A DNA stretch of 64,000 nt from Zea mays. Taxonomy: Eukaryota > Streptophyta > Magnoliopsida > Poales > Poaceae. The notes beneath the pieces were generated by a model that saw only the letters and a program-made list of their open reading frames with translations, ran no database searches and was not told the origin of the DNA. This document shows positions 44,881 through 55,667 of this stretch, piece by piece (position 1 is the first letter of the stretch; each line of letters starts with the position of its first letter). The position numbers were made by a program, and so were the translations under genes. The stretch covers positions 194,611,439 through 194,675,438 of the forward strand of contig NC_050100.1 in NCBI RefSeq assembly GCF_902167145.1. The letters run 5' to 3'.

Positions 44881-46664
44881 TCAACAAAAGAAGTTCCTAT
44901 AATCAAGAATATTTAGCTCATGCCTGAGTTTGTTAAAAGTTTGTTCATCTAGTGGCTTGGTAAAGATATCGGCTAATTGATCTTTAGTATTAATGTATGC
45001 AATCTCGATATCTCCCTTTTGTTGGTGATCCCTTAGAAAATGATACCGAATGGCTATGTGTTTAGTGCGGCTATGCTCAACGGGATTATCCGCCATGCGG
45101 ATTGCACTCTCATTATCACATAGAAGAGGAACTTTGGTTAATTTGTAACCATAGTCCCTAAGGGTTTGCCTCATCCAAAGTAGTTGCGCGCAACAATGTC
45201 CTGTGGCAATGTACTCGGCTTCGGCGGTAGAAAGAGCGACGGAATTTTGCTTCTTTGAAGCCCAAGACACCAAGGATCTTCCCAAGAACTGGCAAGTCCC
45301 CGATGTGCTCTTTCTATTGATTTTACACCCTGCCCAATCGGCATCCGAATAACCAATTAAATCAAATGTGGATCCCCTAGGATACCAAAGCCCAAACTTA
45401 GGAGTATAAACTAAATATCTCAAGATTCGTTTTACGGCCATAAGGTGAGCTTCCTTAGGGTCGGCTTGGAATCTTGCACACATGCATACGGAAAGCATAA
45501 TATCCGGTCGAGATGCACATAAATAGAGTAAAGACCCAATCATCGACCGATATACCTTTTGATCCACGGACTTACCTTCCGTGTCGAGGTCGAGATGCCC
45601 ATTTGTTCCCATGGGTGTCTTGATGGGTTTGGCATCCTTCATCCCAAACTTGCTTAGAATATCTTGAGTATACTTCGTTTGGCTTAGGAAGGTGCCCTCT
45701 TGGAGTTGCTTCACTTGAAATCCTAAGAAATACTTCAACTCCCCCATCATAGACATCTCGAATTTTTGTGTCATGATCCTACTAAATTCTTCACATGTAG
45801 ACTCGTTAGTAGACCCAAATATAATATCATCAACGTAAATTTGGCATACAAACAAGTCATTTTCAAGAGTTTTAGTGAAGAGTGTAGGATCGGCTTTTCC
45901 GACTTTGAAGCCATTTGCAATAAGAAAATCTCTTAGGCATTCATACCATGCTCGTGGGGCTTGCTTAAGCCCATAAAGCGCCTTAGAGAGTTTGTATACA
46001 TGGTTAGGGCACTCACTATCTTCAAAGCCGGGAGGTTGCTCAACATAGACCTCTTCCTTGATTGGTCCATTGAGGAAGGCACTCTTCACGTCCATTTGAT
46101 AAATCTTGAAGCCATGGTAAGTAGCATAGGCCAATAATATACGAATTGACTCAAGCCTAGCTACGGGTGCATAAGTTTCACCGAAATCCAAACCTTCGAC
46201 TTGGGAGTATCCCTTGGCCACAAGTCGAGCTTTGTTCCTTGTCACCACACCATGCTCATCTTGCTTGTTGCGGAAAACCCACTTGGTTCCTACAACATTT
46301 TTATTAGGACGTGGAACCAAATGCCATACCTCGTTCCTAGTGAAGTTGTTGAGCTCCTCTTGCATCGCCACCGCCCAATCCGAATCTTGAAGTGCTTCCT
46401 CTACCCTGTGTGGCTCAATAGAGGAAACAAAAGTGTAATGCTCACAAAAATGTGCAACACGAGATCTAGTGGTTACCCCCTTATGAATGTCGCCGAGGAT
46501 GGTGTCGATAGGGTGATCTCGTTGAATTGCTTGGTGGACTCTTGGGTGTGGCGGTCTTGGTTCATCATCCTCCTTGTCTTGATCATTTGCATCTTCCCCT
46601 TGAGTATTGCCGTCATCTTGAGGTGGCTCATTTGTTTGATCTTCTTCTTCATCCACTTGAGCCT
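44881..46664 (-). CDS. Copia D reverse transcriptase and RNase H, partial (5' side cut by Gypsy E)
   Basis: About 595 codons are open without interruption: [69 protein letters not shown] (catalytic YVDD), then RNase H with [23 protein letters not shown] and [12 protein letters not shown], ending TKPLDE and YRNFFC-stop. The open frame happens to run on to 46941, but codons above 46664 come from the Gypsy LTR and are not part of the protein. The linker N-terminal to RT is acidic ([12 protein letters not shown]). The upstream integrase is expected off-window. Confidence 0.9.
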
Positions 46665-48233
46665 TGTCGGCGTTTCGAGACCGGGGGGTCCCTGGGCCGA
46701 CGAGTGAGTGTCGCCGCGTGCCCCAGCCATTATGGGTCGAGCGCGAGGGCGAGCGCGAAGGGGGGAGAGCGAGGCGGCCGGAGACCGGCGTGAGAGAGAG
46801 AGTGGGATTCCCGCGGCCTTCGTGTTCGTCCCGCGCCCAGGTCGGGTGCGCTTGCAGTAGGGGGTTACAAGCGTCCACGCGGGAGAGGGAGCGAGCGGCC
46901 CTAAGCGAGCGCCTGTCTCGTCCTCGTCCCCGCGCGGCCAACCCCCTCTAAGAGGGCCCTGGTCCTTCCTTTTATAGGCGCAAGGAGAGGATCCAGGTGT
47001 ACAATGGGGGGGTGTAGCAGAGTGCTACGTGTCTAGCGGAGGAGAGCTAGCGCCCTAAGTACATGCCGTTGTGGCAGCCGGAGAGATTTTGGCACCCAGC
47101 TGGTGTGATGTCGTGGCCGTCGGAGGAGCGATGGAGCCTGGCGGAGGGACAGCTGTCGGAGCGGTTGAGTCCTTGCTGACGTCCTCTTGCTTCCGTAAGC
47201 GGGCAGAGAGCCGCCGTCGTCACAGAGTACGCGGAGCGCCATCATTGCCTATCTGGCGGAGCTAGCCAGATGGGACGCCGGTCTTGTTCCCTGCGGCCCG
47301 AGTCAGCTCGGGGTAGGGTGATGATGGCGCCTCCCGTTGACGTGGCTGGCCTGCGCCCTAGGTTGGGTGGTGTGGAAGCTCCTCCGAAGCCGAGGTCGAG
47401 TCTGTCTTCCGTGGCCGAGGTCGAGTCCGAGCCCCTGGGTCGGGCGAGGCGGAGGCCATCGGCTGAGGCCAGGGCGGAGTCCGAGCCCTGGGTCGGGTGG
47501 AGCGGAGTTCGTCGTCTTCTGGGGCTGAGCCCGAGTCCGAGCCCTGGGTCGGGCGGAGCGGAGTTCGTCGTCTTCTGGGGCTAAGCCCGAGTCCGAGCCC
47601 TGGGTCTGGCGGAGTGGAGTTCGTCATCTTCTGGGGCTGAGCCCGAGTCCGAGCCCTGGGTCGGGCGGAGCGGAGTTCGCCGTCTTCCGGGACTTAGCCC
47701 GAGTCCGAGCCCTGGGTCGGGCGAAGCGGAGCTTCCTATGGTGCCATCGGCCGGACCTGACTGTCTGTCAGTCTCACTCTGTCAAGTGGCACCGCAGTCG
47801 GAGTGGCGCAGGCGGCGCTATCCTTCTGTCAGGCCGGTCAGTGGAGCGGCGAAGTGACGGCGGTCACTTCGGCTCTGCCGGCTGGGGGGACGCGCGTCAG
47901 GATAAAGGTGTCAGGCCACCTTTGCATTAAATGCTCCTGCGATTTGGTCGGTTGGTGCGGCGATTTGGTCAGGGTTGCTTCTTAGCGAAGGCAGGGCCTC
48001 GGGTGAGCCGGGAATATGTTCGCCGTTGGAGGGGGGCCTCGGGTGAGACGGAAATCCTCCGGGGTCGGCTGCCCTTGTCCGAGGCTAGGCCCGGGCGAGG
48101 CATGATCAAGTCGCTCGAATGGACTGATCCCTGACCTAATCGCACCCATCAGGCCTTTGCAGCTTTATGCTGATGGGGGTTACCAGCTGAGAATTAGGAG
48201 CCTTGAGGGTACCCCTAATTATGGTCCCCGACA
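46665..48233 (-). repeat. 3' LTR of Gypsy E (1569 bp)
   Basis: In the minus sense it begins TGTCGGGGACCATAATTAGG and ends CTCGAAACGCCGACA. The adjoining internal sequence at 48234-48250 reads ggctcgggggctac on the minus strand, a polypurine tract, which identifies it as the 3' LTR. Confidence 0.9.
47472..47735. repeat. 56-bp tandem repeat, five copies, in the Gypsy E LTR
   Basis: ccgagccctgggt recurs at 47481, 47537, 47593, 47649 and 47705, a constant 56-bp period; copies differ at only a few positions. Position inside the LTR suggests an enhancer-like U3 minisatellite, but that is inference. Confidence 0.9.
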
Positions 48234-51096
48234 GTAGCCCCCGAGCCTCGAAGGGAGTGTTATCACTCGCTTGGAGGCTTTCGTCGCACTTTTTTGCAAG
48301 GGGACCAGCCTTTCTCGGTTGCGTTTTGTTCCGGTGGGTGCGCGCGAGCGCACCCGCCGGGTGTAGCCCCCGAGGCCTCGGAGGAGTGGTTTCACTCCTT
48401 CGAGGTCTTAATGCCTTGCGTAATGCTTCGGCTGGTCTGGTTGTTCCCTCATGCGAGCTGGCCGCAGCCCGGGTGTACGGTCGGGTCCCAAGTTCTCGGG
48501 CTGGTATGTTGACGCTTTCAACGGTTCGGCCGGAGCCGGGTTTGCGAGAGCAGCCCCCGAGCCTCTGCACAGGGCGAGAGGGCGATCAGGGACAGACTCG
48601 GCTTTTTTACATACGCCCCTGCGTCGCCTTTACGCAAGGAGGAGGGGGGAAAGCGCCATGTTGCCCTCGATGGGCGCCGAACATGGTGTCTCCGGTGAGC
48701 TGCAAGCGGGTAATCCGAGTGGACGTCCGTGCCCCGTTCGTTAGGGGTCGGCTAGGGGCCCAGAGGCACGCCCAAAAGTACCTGCGGGTGATCTGCCGGA
48801 CCCGGTCCCCTGGTGACAGGGTCCGAGGGCTCGATGCCTCCCTCTGATGGGATTCCGTTACAAGATCGTTCCCGCTGGTCTCGGAAATGTCCTAGGGTAC
48901 CTCGGGAGCGCAGCCCGAGCCTCGGTTATGTATCGAACGTACCCATGGTCATCCCTCGCTCGGCGTCTGAGGCGGCTGTGAACCCTTCGGGGGCCAGCCT
49001 TCAAACCCCTAATCAGTAATGGGCGCGGAGCCCGAGTAGCCTGAGGCGGCCGTGGAACCCTTCCGAGGGGCCGGCCTTCGAACCCCTGACCAGTAGTGGG
49101 TGTAGGGCCCACGCGATCTGAGGCGGCTGTCGAACCCTTCTAGGGGGGCCAGCCTTCGAACCTCTGATCAGTAGGGAGGCTCGGGGCCTGGTTCCTTCTC
49201 GGGGAAGGATCCTTTTCGGGGTATCCCCCTTTACCGGTCCCTATTGCAAGAGAGAGAAAGAGGAAAAAAGGAAAAGGATATGAAATCGAATGACGCGGCG
49301 TACCTTTTTTGGCGTGGTTATTATGGCGAAGGCGAAGCGTCGCCCGCTTCTCCTGCCAGAGGCGCCGCCTGTCCCGCCGCGGAGTTAATGCGACGGGGCG
49401 ATTGGTTCGCGGGGCGGCTGTTGCGCGTGCGCGAGCCGTTCGAGGAACGGAACACGACCGCGTTGTCTTCACGCCGTGATAGAGGGCTCTCTCGCTGCCC
49501 CCGGATGGGACGTGAGCTTGGCTGACGACGTGACCGCTGCTCCTGCCCACCTGCCACCGTCATTACTGCCGGCCCATTTTTGGTCGCACTGACCGCCGCG
49601 CCAGGCTGGCGCTGCCGGGTCGTGCGCTGGGTCGCCTCGAGTCGCGGTATTGGTTCCGCAATCGAGGAGGCACGGTGGTGGCGCAAGCGGCGGTGCAGTT
49701 GTACGCACGAAGAATTTGGCGCGCCGGTTGCATGACGTGTGGGCCTGGGCCTCCAGGCTGGGCGTGTTGGGAGTCAGGAAGCGCGTCCACTTGGCGCGGT
49801 TGCATGCCGCCTGCATGGCTGTCCATCCCTTTCACCCGTTGGTCTGGGCAAAAGTGGAGGGTCACTTGTTACCGCTGGGCGGTCGTGCGCGCCGCGCACG
49901 GCGGTTTGACTTCTTCTGCTCTGAGTCGGCTTGCATGACGTGTGGGACCCAGCCCCCGCGCCGCAGGGGAGGACCTTGGAGCGTGTTGGAGAAGACTCAG
50001 TCCGTGACGGCTGGGGACGCAAGTAGGGATAGTCGCCTTTAAAAGGAGGGTGACCCCCTTGGAAGGCGACCATGTCTTCGTGCTCCCTTATGCATCGTGT
50101 CTTTCCACCTTCCAAGCCCCCGGATGGGGGATACCCGCCGTCTTTCCGCCTCATCGTCGGAGGAACGCAACTCCGCGGGAGTTGGTACCTTTCTGCCATC
50201 GTTCGGCTTCAAGGATTTTCATCATGCGGCCCGGTCGCACCCCCCCCCCCCCCCGCCGGCGGTCACCCAAGACGGTGACCTCCAGTTCGACGACGGGGGA
50301 AAGCAAGCCGGGCCACGGCCTCTACCCCTCCCTCAGCCTCAAGGATTTTCATCACCAGGGCTGGGGAGGGGAGTGTGCCGAGTCGGGGTCGGCCCCTGCG
50401 TGGGCGGTGGCCCGCTCCTTCCCTCAGTGATCGGGGGGAGGGGCGGTCGTCGTCTGTGACGCTGGCAGCTGCCGCGTGCCTGGCTCTCGGGCCCGAGTGG
50501 CTTCGGAGCCGCTCTCGGCGCCGGCTTCTGCCACGGCAGCTGGAAGAGGTTCTTCCGCCGGCGAGATAGCCAGGGCCGCCCACGGACCGACCTCCAACTC
50601 TACGGCCTTCTGCCCGTCCTTGCCTCACGAGTTTGGGCATGGGCGGGGGCCTCTTGGCAGCAGCATCCGCTCTGAGGCTAGTGCTGCCGCTGTTCGGCCC
50701 CCCGGAGCAGAAGTCGTCGTCGTCGCTGCTGCTGGAGCGGGCGACGGCACGCCGTTCGTTGGTCTTCTGTTGCTCCGCAGGCCCTCCCCCATCGAGTGGG
50801 GTTGTTCGTACCTGCGGAGGTGGAACCGGAGTTCCGTTTGTAATGGCACCTTGAATGCCAATGTCTTCGTTCATTATGGCTGTCGAGGCCTGAACATGTA
50901 TGTAATTTCGGCACGGAGCCATGTTTTTCCTTCATTTTCGAGCACTAAGACTCGCCTGTTGGTTGTCTGAACCGCTTCACCAAGCGTGAGTCGCCCCGGG
51001 TAAAGGTGACGAGTGAGGTATCCGTATCCCGGGGGCGTAGGAGTCCCTCGGCTCGGTCGACCTTGTTGTCCGAGGCTCCTCTAGCTTAGTTAAAGG
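48234..51096 (-). other. Gypsy E 3' non-coding region, part before hAT F
   Basis: GC-rich and non-coding in the sense direction. It contains three ~75-bp repeats (ctgaggcggc at about 48967, 49041 and 49118), a poly-C tract near 50240, and a plus-strand (antisense) open region around 50072-50430. Near 51010-51050 a gtatccgtatcccg-type phrase occurs that returns at 55165 and 55380. Confidence 0.65.
50072..50430 (+). pseudogene. Possible antisense accessory ORF of Gypsy E (degenerate)
   Basis: Opposite to gag-pol, an ATG at 50072 (MSSCSLMHRVFPPSK) follows a TATA-like ctttaaaagg at about 50036. Coding continues by content only if frames are changed (the 50097 frame gives KDFHHAARSHPPPPPPAV), with a poly-C tract at 50240-50255 as a likely slippage site. 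The known family precedent is maize Grande, which has an antisense gene in the same region. The match is positional; homology was not tested. Confidence 0.3.
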
Positions 51097-54000
51097 CAGT
51101 GGCGAATCTAGGAATTTAGCTCTGGGTATGCCGAACCAATAATTTGGTGGCACCATATAGAAATAATAAAATTTGCCTAACTAAATAGTTACAAATATAT
51201 ATAATTGGTTCCAATATAATATTTTTATAATCATGATAATATATTAATTCAGTTTAACATATACATAAATTTCACTTACTCATGGGAGTATGTACTAGAA
51301 GATTACTTGTTTTTCTTTGGCCTGTGGTTTCTAATGGTAAAAAAAGTCTTGATTACATCTTCTTCATCCAGTTGAAAGAAAACATCTCGCTCAATATATG
51401 TGAGTAGACAATCATCCAAAAGGCTATCACCCATCTTATTTCTCAACTTACTTTTGATGAATGTCATCGCAGAAAATGCCCTCTCAACACCTGCTGTTGC
51501 CACAGGTAGAAGTAATACTAATTTGAGAAGCGTGTATACTAAGTCATAAACTTTATGTCTCTTCGTTTGAACAAGCTTCAATGAGAGATCAACAAGATTT
51601 TCTAGGCCTTCAAATAAAACATCTTTTTTTATGTCAGCAATAAAGTTACCCAACTGCAATTCAAGCTTTAGTAAATCGGTACCAAATATGTCCTTTGGAT
51701 AAAAATCAGCAAGTCTACATAACTTCTGTGCATCAAAAGAAGCAAATGAGTCTTTAGGATTGAATGCCGACATACAAGAAAGTAACTCCATATTAACCTC
51801 ATCAAAGCGACTGTCAAGCTCTTGACTAATTTGATCAATAACCCCAATATATACTTCTCTTCTGAAGTGATCATCATTTGTTTGGTTTTTGGCAAACCGA
51901 GCTGATCTTCCATAAGGCACATAATTATTCTCCATGATAGGAACATGGACATCATGTTTGTTGCAAAATAAAGTGACCTTTTCAAGGAATTGACTCCATC
52001 CACTGGACCTTAATTCTTGCATTCTATCCTTTGCCACTCTAATAAGTGAGACTGCATTTATAATATCTTGCTCCCTTCTTTGCAAGCACTCTGATAATTC
52101 ATTAGTGTATCCCAAAATGATAAACATCAAGTGTGCACTAAAAATATAATCAAATGACTCCAATACTCCAACCATAGTATGTATTTTTGGCCAATCACTC
52201 TTTTGTGAAGTATCATTACCAAGAGAGATGAGTACATCACGTATTGTGGGATACATACCAATAATGTTGACAACAGTTTTGTAGTGAGATCCCCAACGAG
52301 TCTCGCCTGGCCTAGGCAATCCCATCTCTTGATTTAATCCACTTCCAGTTTGAAGTTCACCACAATCAATTGCTTTCATGACATTATCAAGTCTTGCATC
52401 TCGAATCATGCCATGACGTTTACAAGAAACACCAACAATATTCAGCAAAAGAGACACTTGGTCAAAAAACCAAACACAGTCACTATTCCCCTTGGCAACA
52501 GCAACAAGAACTAATTGAAGTTGATGAGCAAAACAATGAATATAATAAGCAGATGGTGACTCTTGCATGATCAATGTTTTGAGCCCTTTAACCTCTCCCT
52601 TCATGTTGCTAGCACCATCGTAACCTTGCCCACGAATTTGAGTCATAGTCAAACCATTCATTACAAGTAAATCCTCAATTGCTTTCTTAAGTGACAAAGA
52701 AGTAGTATTATCTACATGAACAACTCCAAGAAAATGCTCACATGGTCTACCTAATTTATCAACAAAACGCAAGCAAAGAGCAAGTTGTTCTCTATGTGAT
52801 ATGTCACTAGACTCATCAGCTAGAATTGCATAGGGCTCATCACCAATTCCTTCAACAATTTTCTTCCTAGTTTCTAGGGCACAACACTGAATAATTTGTT
52901 TCTGTATCTCAGGACTGGTTAAAGTGCAATTACCTGGAGCATTTTTCAAGACATGCTTATTCACTTCTTCACTATTTTCTGCAAGAAATTTCAGAAGTTC
53001 AAGAAAATTCCCTCTGTTGCTAGATTCTTCACTTTCATCATGTCCACGAAATGCCAACCCTTGATGCAAAAGAAACTTCAAACATCTAAGTGAATAAGTC
53101 AATCTGATCTTATAGAGATAAAGATCATCATCACTCCATTTGTCAATACGATTATCAATTGCAACATTGGGATTAACAAAGCCATTGTATCTCTCTTGAG
53201 CTGCAGCGTGTGCCTTAGAACCTTCATGTTTAAGAAGTGCTTTGTCTCCTATATTCCAATTTCTCCAACCACTTGTAGTAAATGTATCTGCCCCACTGCC
53301 TTTCTTAAACAAGTAGCATACAAGACAAAACACAGCATCCTTTTTGACACTATATTCAAGCCAATGATAATTATAAAACCATACCACATTAAAGTGACGA
53401 TCTCTATCTCCGATCTTCCTTTTTGGAAAATCATGCCCATAACATTTGAATGGACCTTTAAGTATATATGTTCTTCGAATTGAATCTTGATCATTAACAT
53501 GATAACTTTGAATGGGTTGCCTTTCACCTGGATCAAGTTGGAGACGATTGATGTCATAGCCTGAAGGTGGTGCTGGTGTGAATAACACTGATCGGATAGA
53601 CGGTTGTTCTTCAATTTGTCGCTCTTGAGGTTGCTCTTCTGTCTCAGCTGCAGCTGGACATGGGGAAGGAGATGGCGTAGCAACACTAGCAAGAGCCTTC
53701 TTTGCTGCATGTTTCTGGAAAAGAGAAGCGATATCTCCTGTCCTCTTCATAATTTATCTCATTAACTGTATAGGAATACCAACTTATTAAGGATAATTTA
53801 TTGTTGTAATAAATTGCGATTGTGTATGAACTGAAGTTACTGAACTAATTTATATTCAACAAAAAATATTGGGTAACAATATATGTAGAACAATCAATGA
53901 ACCCATGATAAATAATCCAACATCTAAGTGAAATATAGAAAAAACAATTTAAGTATGTCCCTATAGACTGCAAAGTACAACAAAATAAATAAAACAATCA

Positions 54001-54585
54001 CATTGTGCTTATGCCTTACCTCCTAGGACTGCACAAAGCGTTGTTCGTCTACCCAGCAAGCAACACTGAATGGGGTACAAGTCTGCCTACAGGCTACATC
54101 GTCAAGCACCAACAAAAACTTGAGTTGATTAGCACTAGGCCACCAGCACGTTCTCCAATAATGCAATTTTTAAATCTTAATCTAGAGTTGATTAGCAGTT
54201 TAGCACCAGCACACTCACCGTCAAGTTTAAATGGCTGCCGACCTGCCGTCCGTGCCTCTGGCTCTTGGCCGCCTGACGCCTGTGTGCTGCGGCCGTCCGT
54301 GCCCCTGGCTCTTGGCCGCCTGGCGCCTGTGAGCTGCGGGCTGTGGCCTGCGCGGCTGCGTCTGCGCCTGCGCCCGCGCCTGGTCTGTGGTCTCGTCCGC
54401 CGTCAATCGTCCGCCGTCGTGGGATGGGGAGCAGACGTGTTTGCCGATTGGAATTTGGAAGCAGCTAAACGGCTAAACCGTCTCTTAGTTTATTAGGTTA
54501 AAAACTCCTGATATTTAGCCTTAACTGGGCCAAAACTACAGGGTATGCCGTGGCCCACCCGGCATACCCTGTAGCTCCGCCCCTG
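51097..54585 (-). mobile_element. hAT F: complete, possibly autonomous hAT transposon (3489 bp)
   Basis: Flanked by the 8-bp TSD gttaaagg at 51089-51096 and 54586-54593. Termini are CAGTGGCGAATCTAGG on the left and, inverted, CAGGGGCGGAGCTACAGG on the right, imperfect TIRs of hAT type. Both ends contain gggtatgccg (51127 and 54541), and on the right it forms a hairpin with cggcataccc (54560-54569). It encodes one intact transposase. The perfect TSD and open frame suggest a fairly recent insertion into the Gypsy E 3' region. Confidence 0.93.
51303..53750 (-). CDS. hAT-family transposase, TTF-type zinc finger and hAT dimerisation domain (815 aa)
   Basis: Catalyses cut-and-paste excision and integration of its own element. 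The single frame is intact from ATG at 53750 (MKRTGDIASLFQKHAAKKA). The N-terminus is Pro/Glu-rich and low-complexity. The TTF/BED-like zinc finger lies at about residues 130-190 (DAVFCLVCYLFKKG, WRNWNIGDKALLKHEGSKAH: Cys-Cys-His-His). A DUF4371-like region follows (about 200-430), with the RNase-H-fold motifs YAILADESSDIS and GQGYDGASNMKGE and with HCFAHQLQLVLVA. The C-terminal hAT dimerisation block is at about 715-790 (VATAGVERAFSAMTFIKSKLRNKMGD). Length and layout match plant zinc finger MYM-type 1-like hAT transposases. All three acidic positions look plausible, but I could not align them. The flanking TIRs and TSD argue against a domesticated host gene. Confidence 0.93.
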   Translation of the reverse strand: MKRTGDIASLFQKHAAKKALASVATPSPSPCPAAAETEEQPQERQIEEQPSIRSVLFTPAPPSGYDINRLQLDPGERQPIQSYHVNDQDSIRRTYILKGPFKCYGHDFPKRKIGDRDRHFNVVWFYNYHWLEYSVKKDAVFCLVCYLFKKGSGADTFTTSGWRNWNIGDKALLKHEGSKAHAAAQERYNGFVNPNVAIDNRIDKWSDDDLYLYKIRLTYSLRCLKFLLHQGLAFRGHDESEESSNRGNFLELLKFLAENSEEVNKHVLKNAPGNCTLTSPEIQKQIIQCCALETRKKIVEGIGDEPYAILADESSDISHREQLALCLRFVDKLGRPCEHFLGVVHVDNTTSLSLKKAIEDLLVMNGLTMTQIRGQGYDGASNMKGEVKGLKTLIMQESPSAYYIHCFAHQLQLVLVAVAKGNSDCVWFFDQVSLLLNIVGVSCKRHGMIRDARLDNVMKAIDCGELQTGSGLNQEMGLPRPGETRWGSHYKTVVNIIGMYPTIRDVLISLGNDTSQKSDWPKIHTMVGVLESFDYIFSAHLMFIILGYTNELSECLQRREQDIINAVSLIRVAKDRMQELRSSGWSQFLEKVTLFCNKHDVHVPIMENNYVPYGRSARFAKNQTNDDHFRREVYIGVIDQISQELDSRFDEVNMELLSCMSAFNPKDSFASFDAQKLCRLADFYPKDIFGTDLLKLELQLGNFIADIKKDVLFEGLENLVDLSLKLVQTKRHKVYDLVYTLLKLVLLLPVATAGVERAFSAMTFIKSKLRNKMGDSLLDDCLLTYIERDVFFQLDEEDVIKTFFTIRNHRPKKNK

Positions 54586-55667
54586 GTTAAAGGGACCCCT
54601 TGGCCGCTCTTGGATGAGTCGAGGCCAGGGGTAGCGATATCAGCATGAGCAGGGGCAGAGTTGGCTCGAAAATGAAACCTGGTTGGGCGGAGCCTAGCTG
54701 GGTCGTCCATTAGCGGGACCGACACCGGAGTTGACCAGCCGAGGCCTCGGGTCGGGATGACGTCCTTGGAGGATGGCTGGCCGAGGCCCCGGGGTGACCG
54801 GCCGAGCCGCCTTCTCGGGCCGGGTTCCCGGAGAAGACCCTGGCAGCGATTGCCCGGGCGTGGCGATGACGTTGTCCTTTAGAGTGGAGAACCTCGGACC
54901 GCGTCGCCATCCGAGGCTAGGTCGGACCTCGCCGAAGGTGTCGTCGATGCCGAGGGTGCTGCCCCCCCCCCCCCCTTCCAGCGTCAAGACCCGAGCCTGC
55001 AGGATCGGATTGTCTTGTAGCGCGTGTCTCCTGCGGCCGCCGAGGCCAGAACACACCCTCGCTGTGTTGTAAAGCTGCGTCTCTTTTCCTCTTGCTTCGA
55101 GTATCTGGACTTTTTTGTCGGCAACAGGGATGTTTGTGCGAGCAAGAGTTGCTTCTCGCGGAAGGCGATGAGTGAGGTATCCGTATCCCGGAGGCGTAGG
55201 AGTCCCTCGGCTCGGTCGGCCTTGCCGCTTACGCGCACTCTTACCCGTCCATGGGGCTCTGTCGCCGACTCAGTCGAGAAGGCTCGAAGGATCGCTTCGG
55301 CAGAAGGACTTCTGAACGTGAAGACTTGTTCGGTCCGCGGAATCACTTATCCGAACGAGAGTTACTTATCGCAGAAGGTGATGAGTGAGGTATCCGTATC
55401 CCGGAGGCGTAGGAGTCCCTCGGCTCGGTCAGCCTTGGCTGCTTACGTGTACTCCGTCGTTTTCAGGATCCACTTTTCAAAGTAGTCAAAAAGCACGAAA
55501 GACATTCTGGCAGAAGAGATCTTTTTTTGAGGAAAATTTCGACGCAGAGGGGGTTACCCCCAAATTAGCCCCCGAGGGAGGGTCGGGCTTTGCCGAGGCG
55601 AGGCCAACCCTTCCTTGATGACTAAACTTTGCGTGGGTGCGAGGTATATGAAAAACTTGAAAACATC
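54586..55667 (-). other. Gypsy E 3' non-coding region, part after hAT F, with ~213-bp tandem duplication
   Basis: gagtgaggtatccgtatccc occurs at about 55170 and 55383, each followed by a shared cggaggcgtaggagtccctc stretch, a 213-bp period. A third copy lies at about 51015, beyond the hAT. A poly-C tract lies at 54960-54977. No coding frame is supported. Confidence 0.7.

Larger units (their letters stand above)
42790..46664 (-). mobile_element. Copia D: SIRE-type Ty1/Copia element, only the 3' part is in the window
   Basis: Its left edge (3' LTR, minus sense) abuts Copia A at 42789 with a likely TSD copy gttat at 42785-42789. The LTR, polypurine tract, 3' non-coding region and RT-RNase H part are present. 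At 46664 it is cut by Gypsy E; integrase, gag and the 5' LTR should continue beyond Gypsy E, off the window. It is about 90 percent similar to Copia C by eye. Confidence 0.9.

Noticed and set aside
44881..46941. 686-codon open frame taken as one protein
   Set aside because: Codons above 46664 come from the Gypsy E LTR; only 44881-46664 is Copia D pol.
51303..53750. Domesticated host gene instead of a transposon
   Set aside because: The ORF sits between TIRs and a perfect 8-bp TSD inside a retrotransposon, so it is a mobile element.
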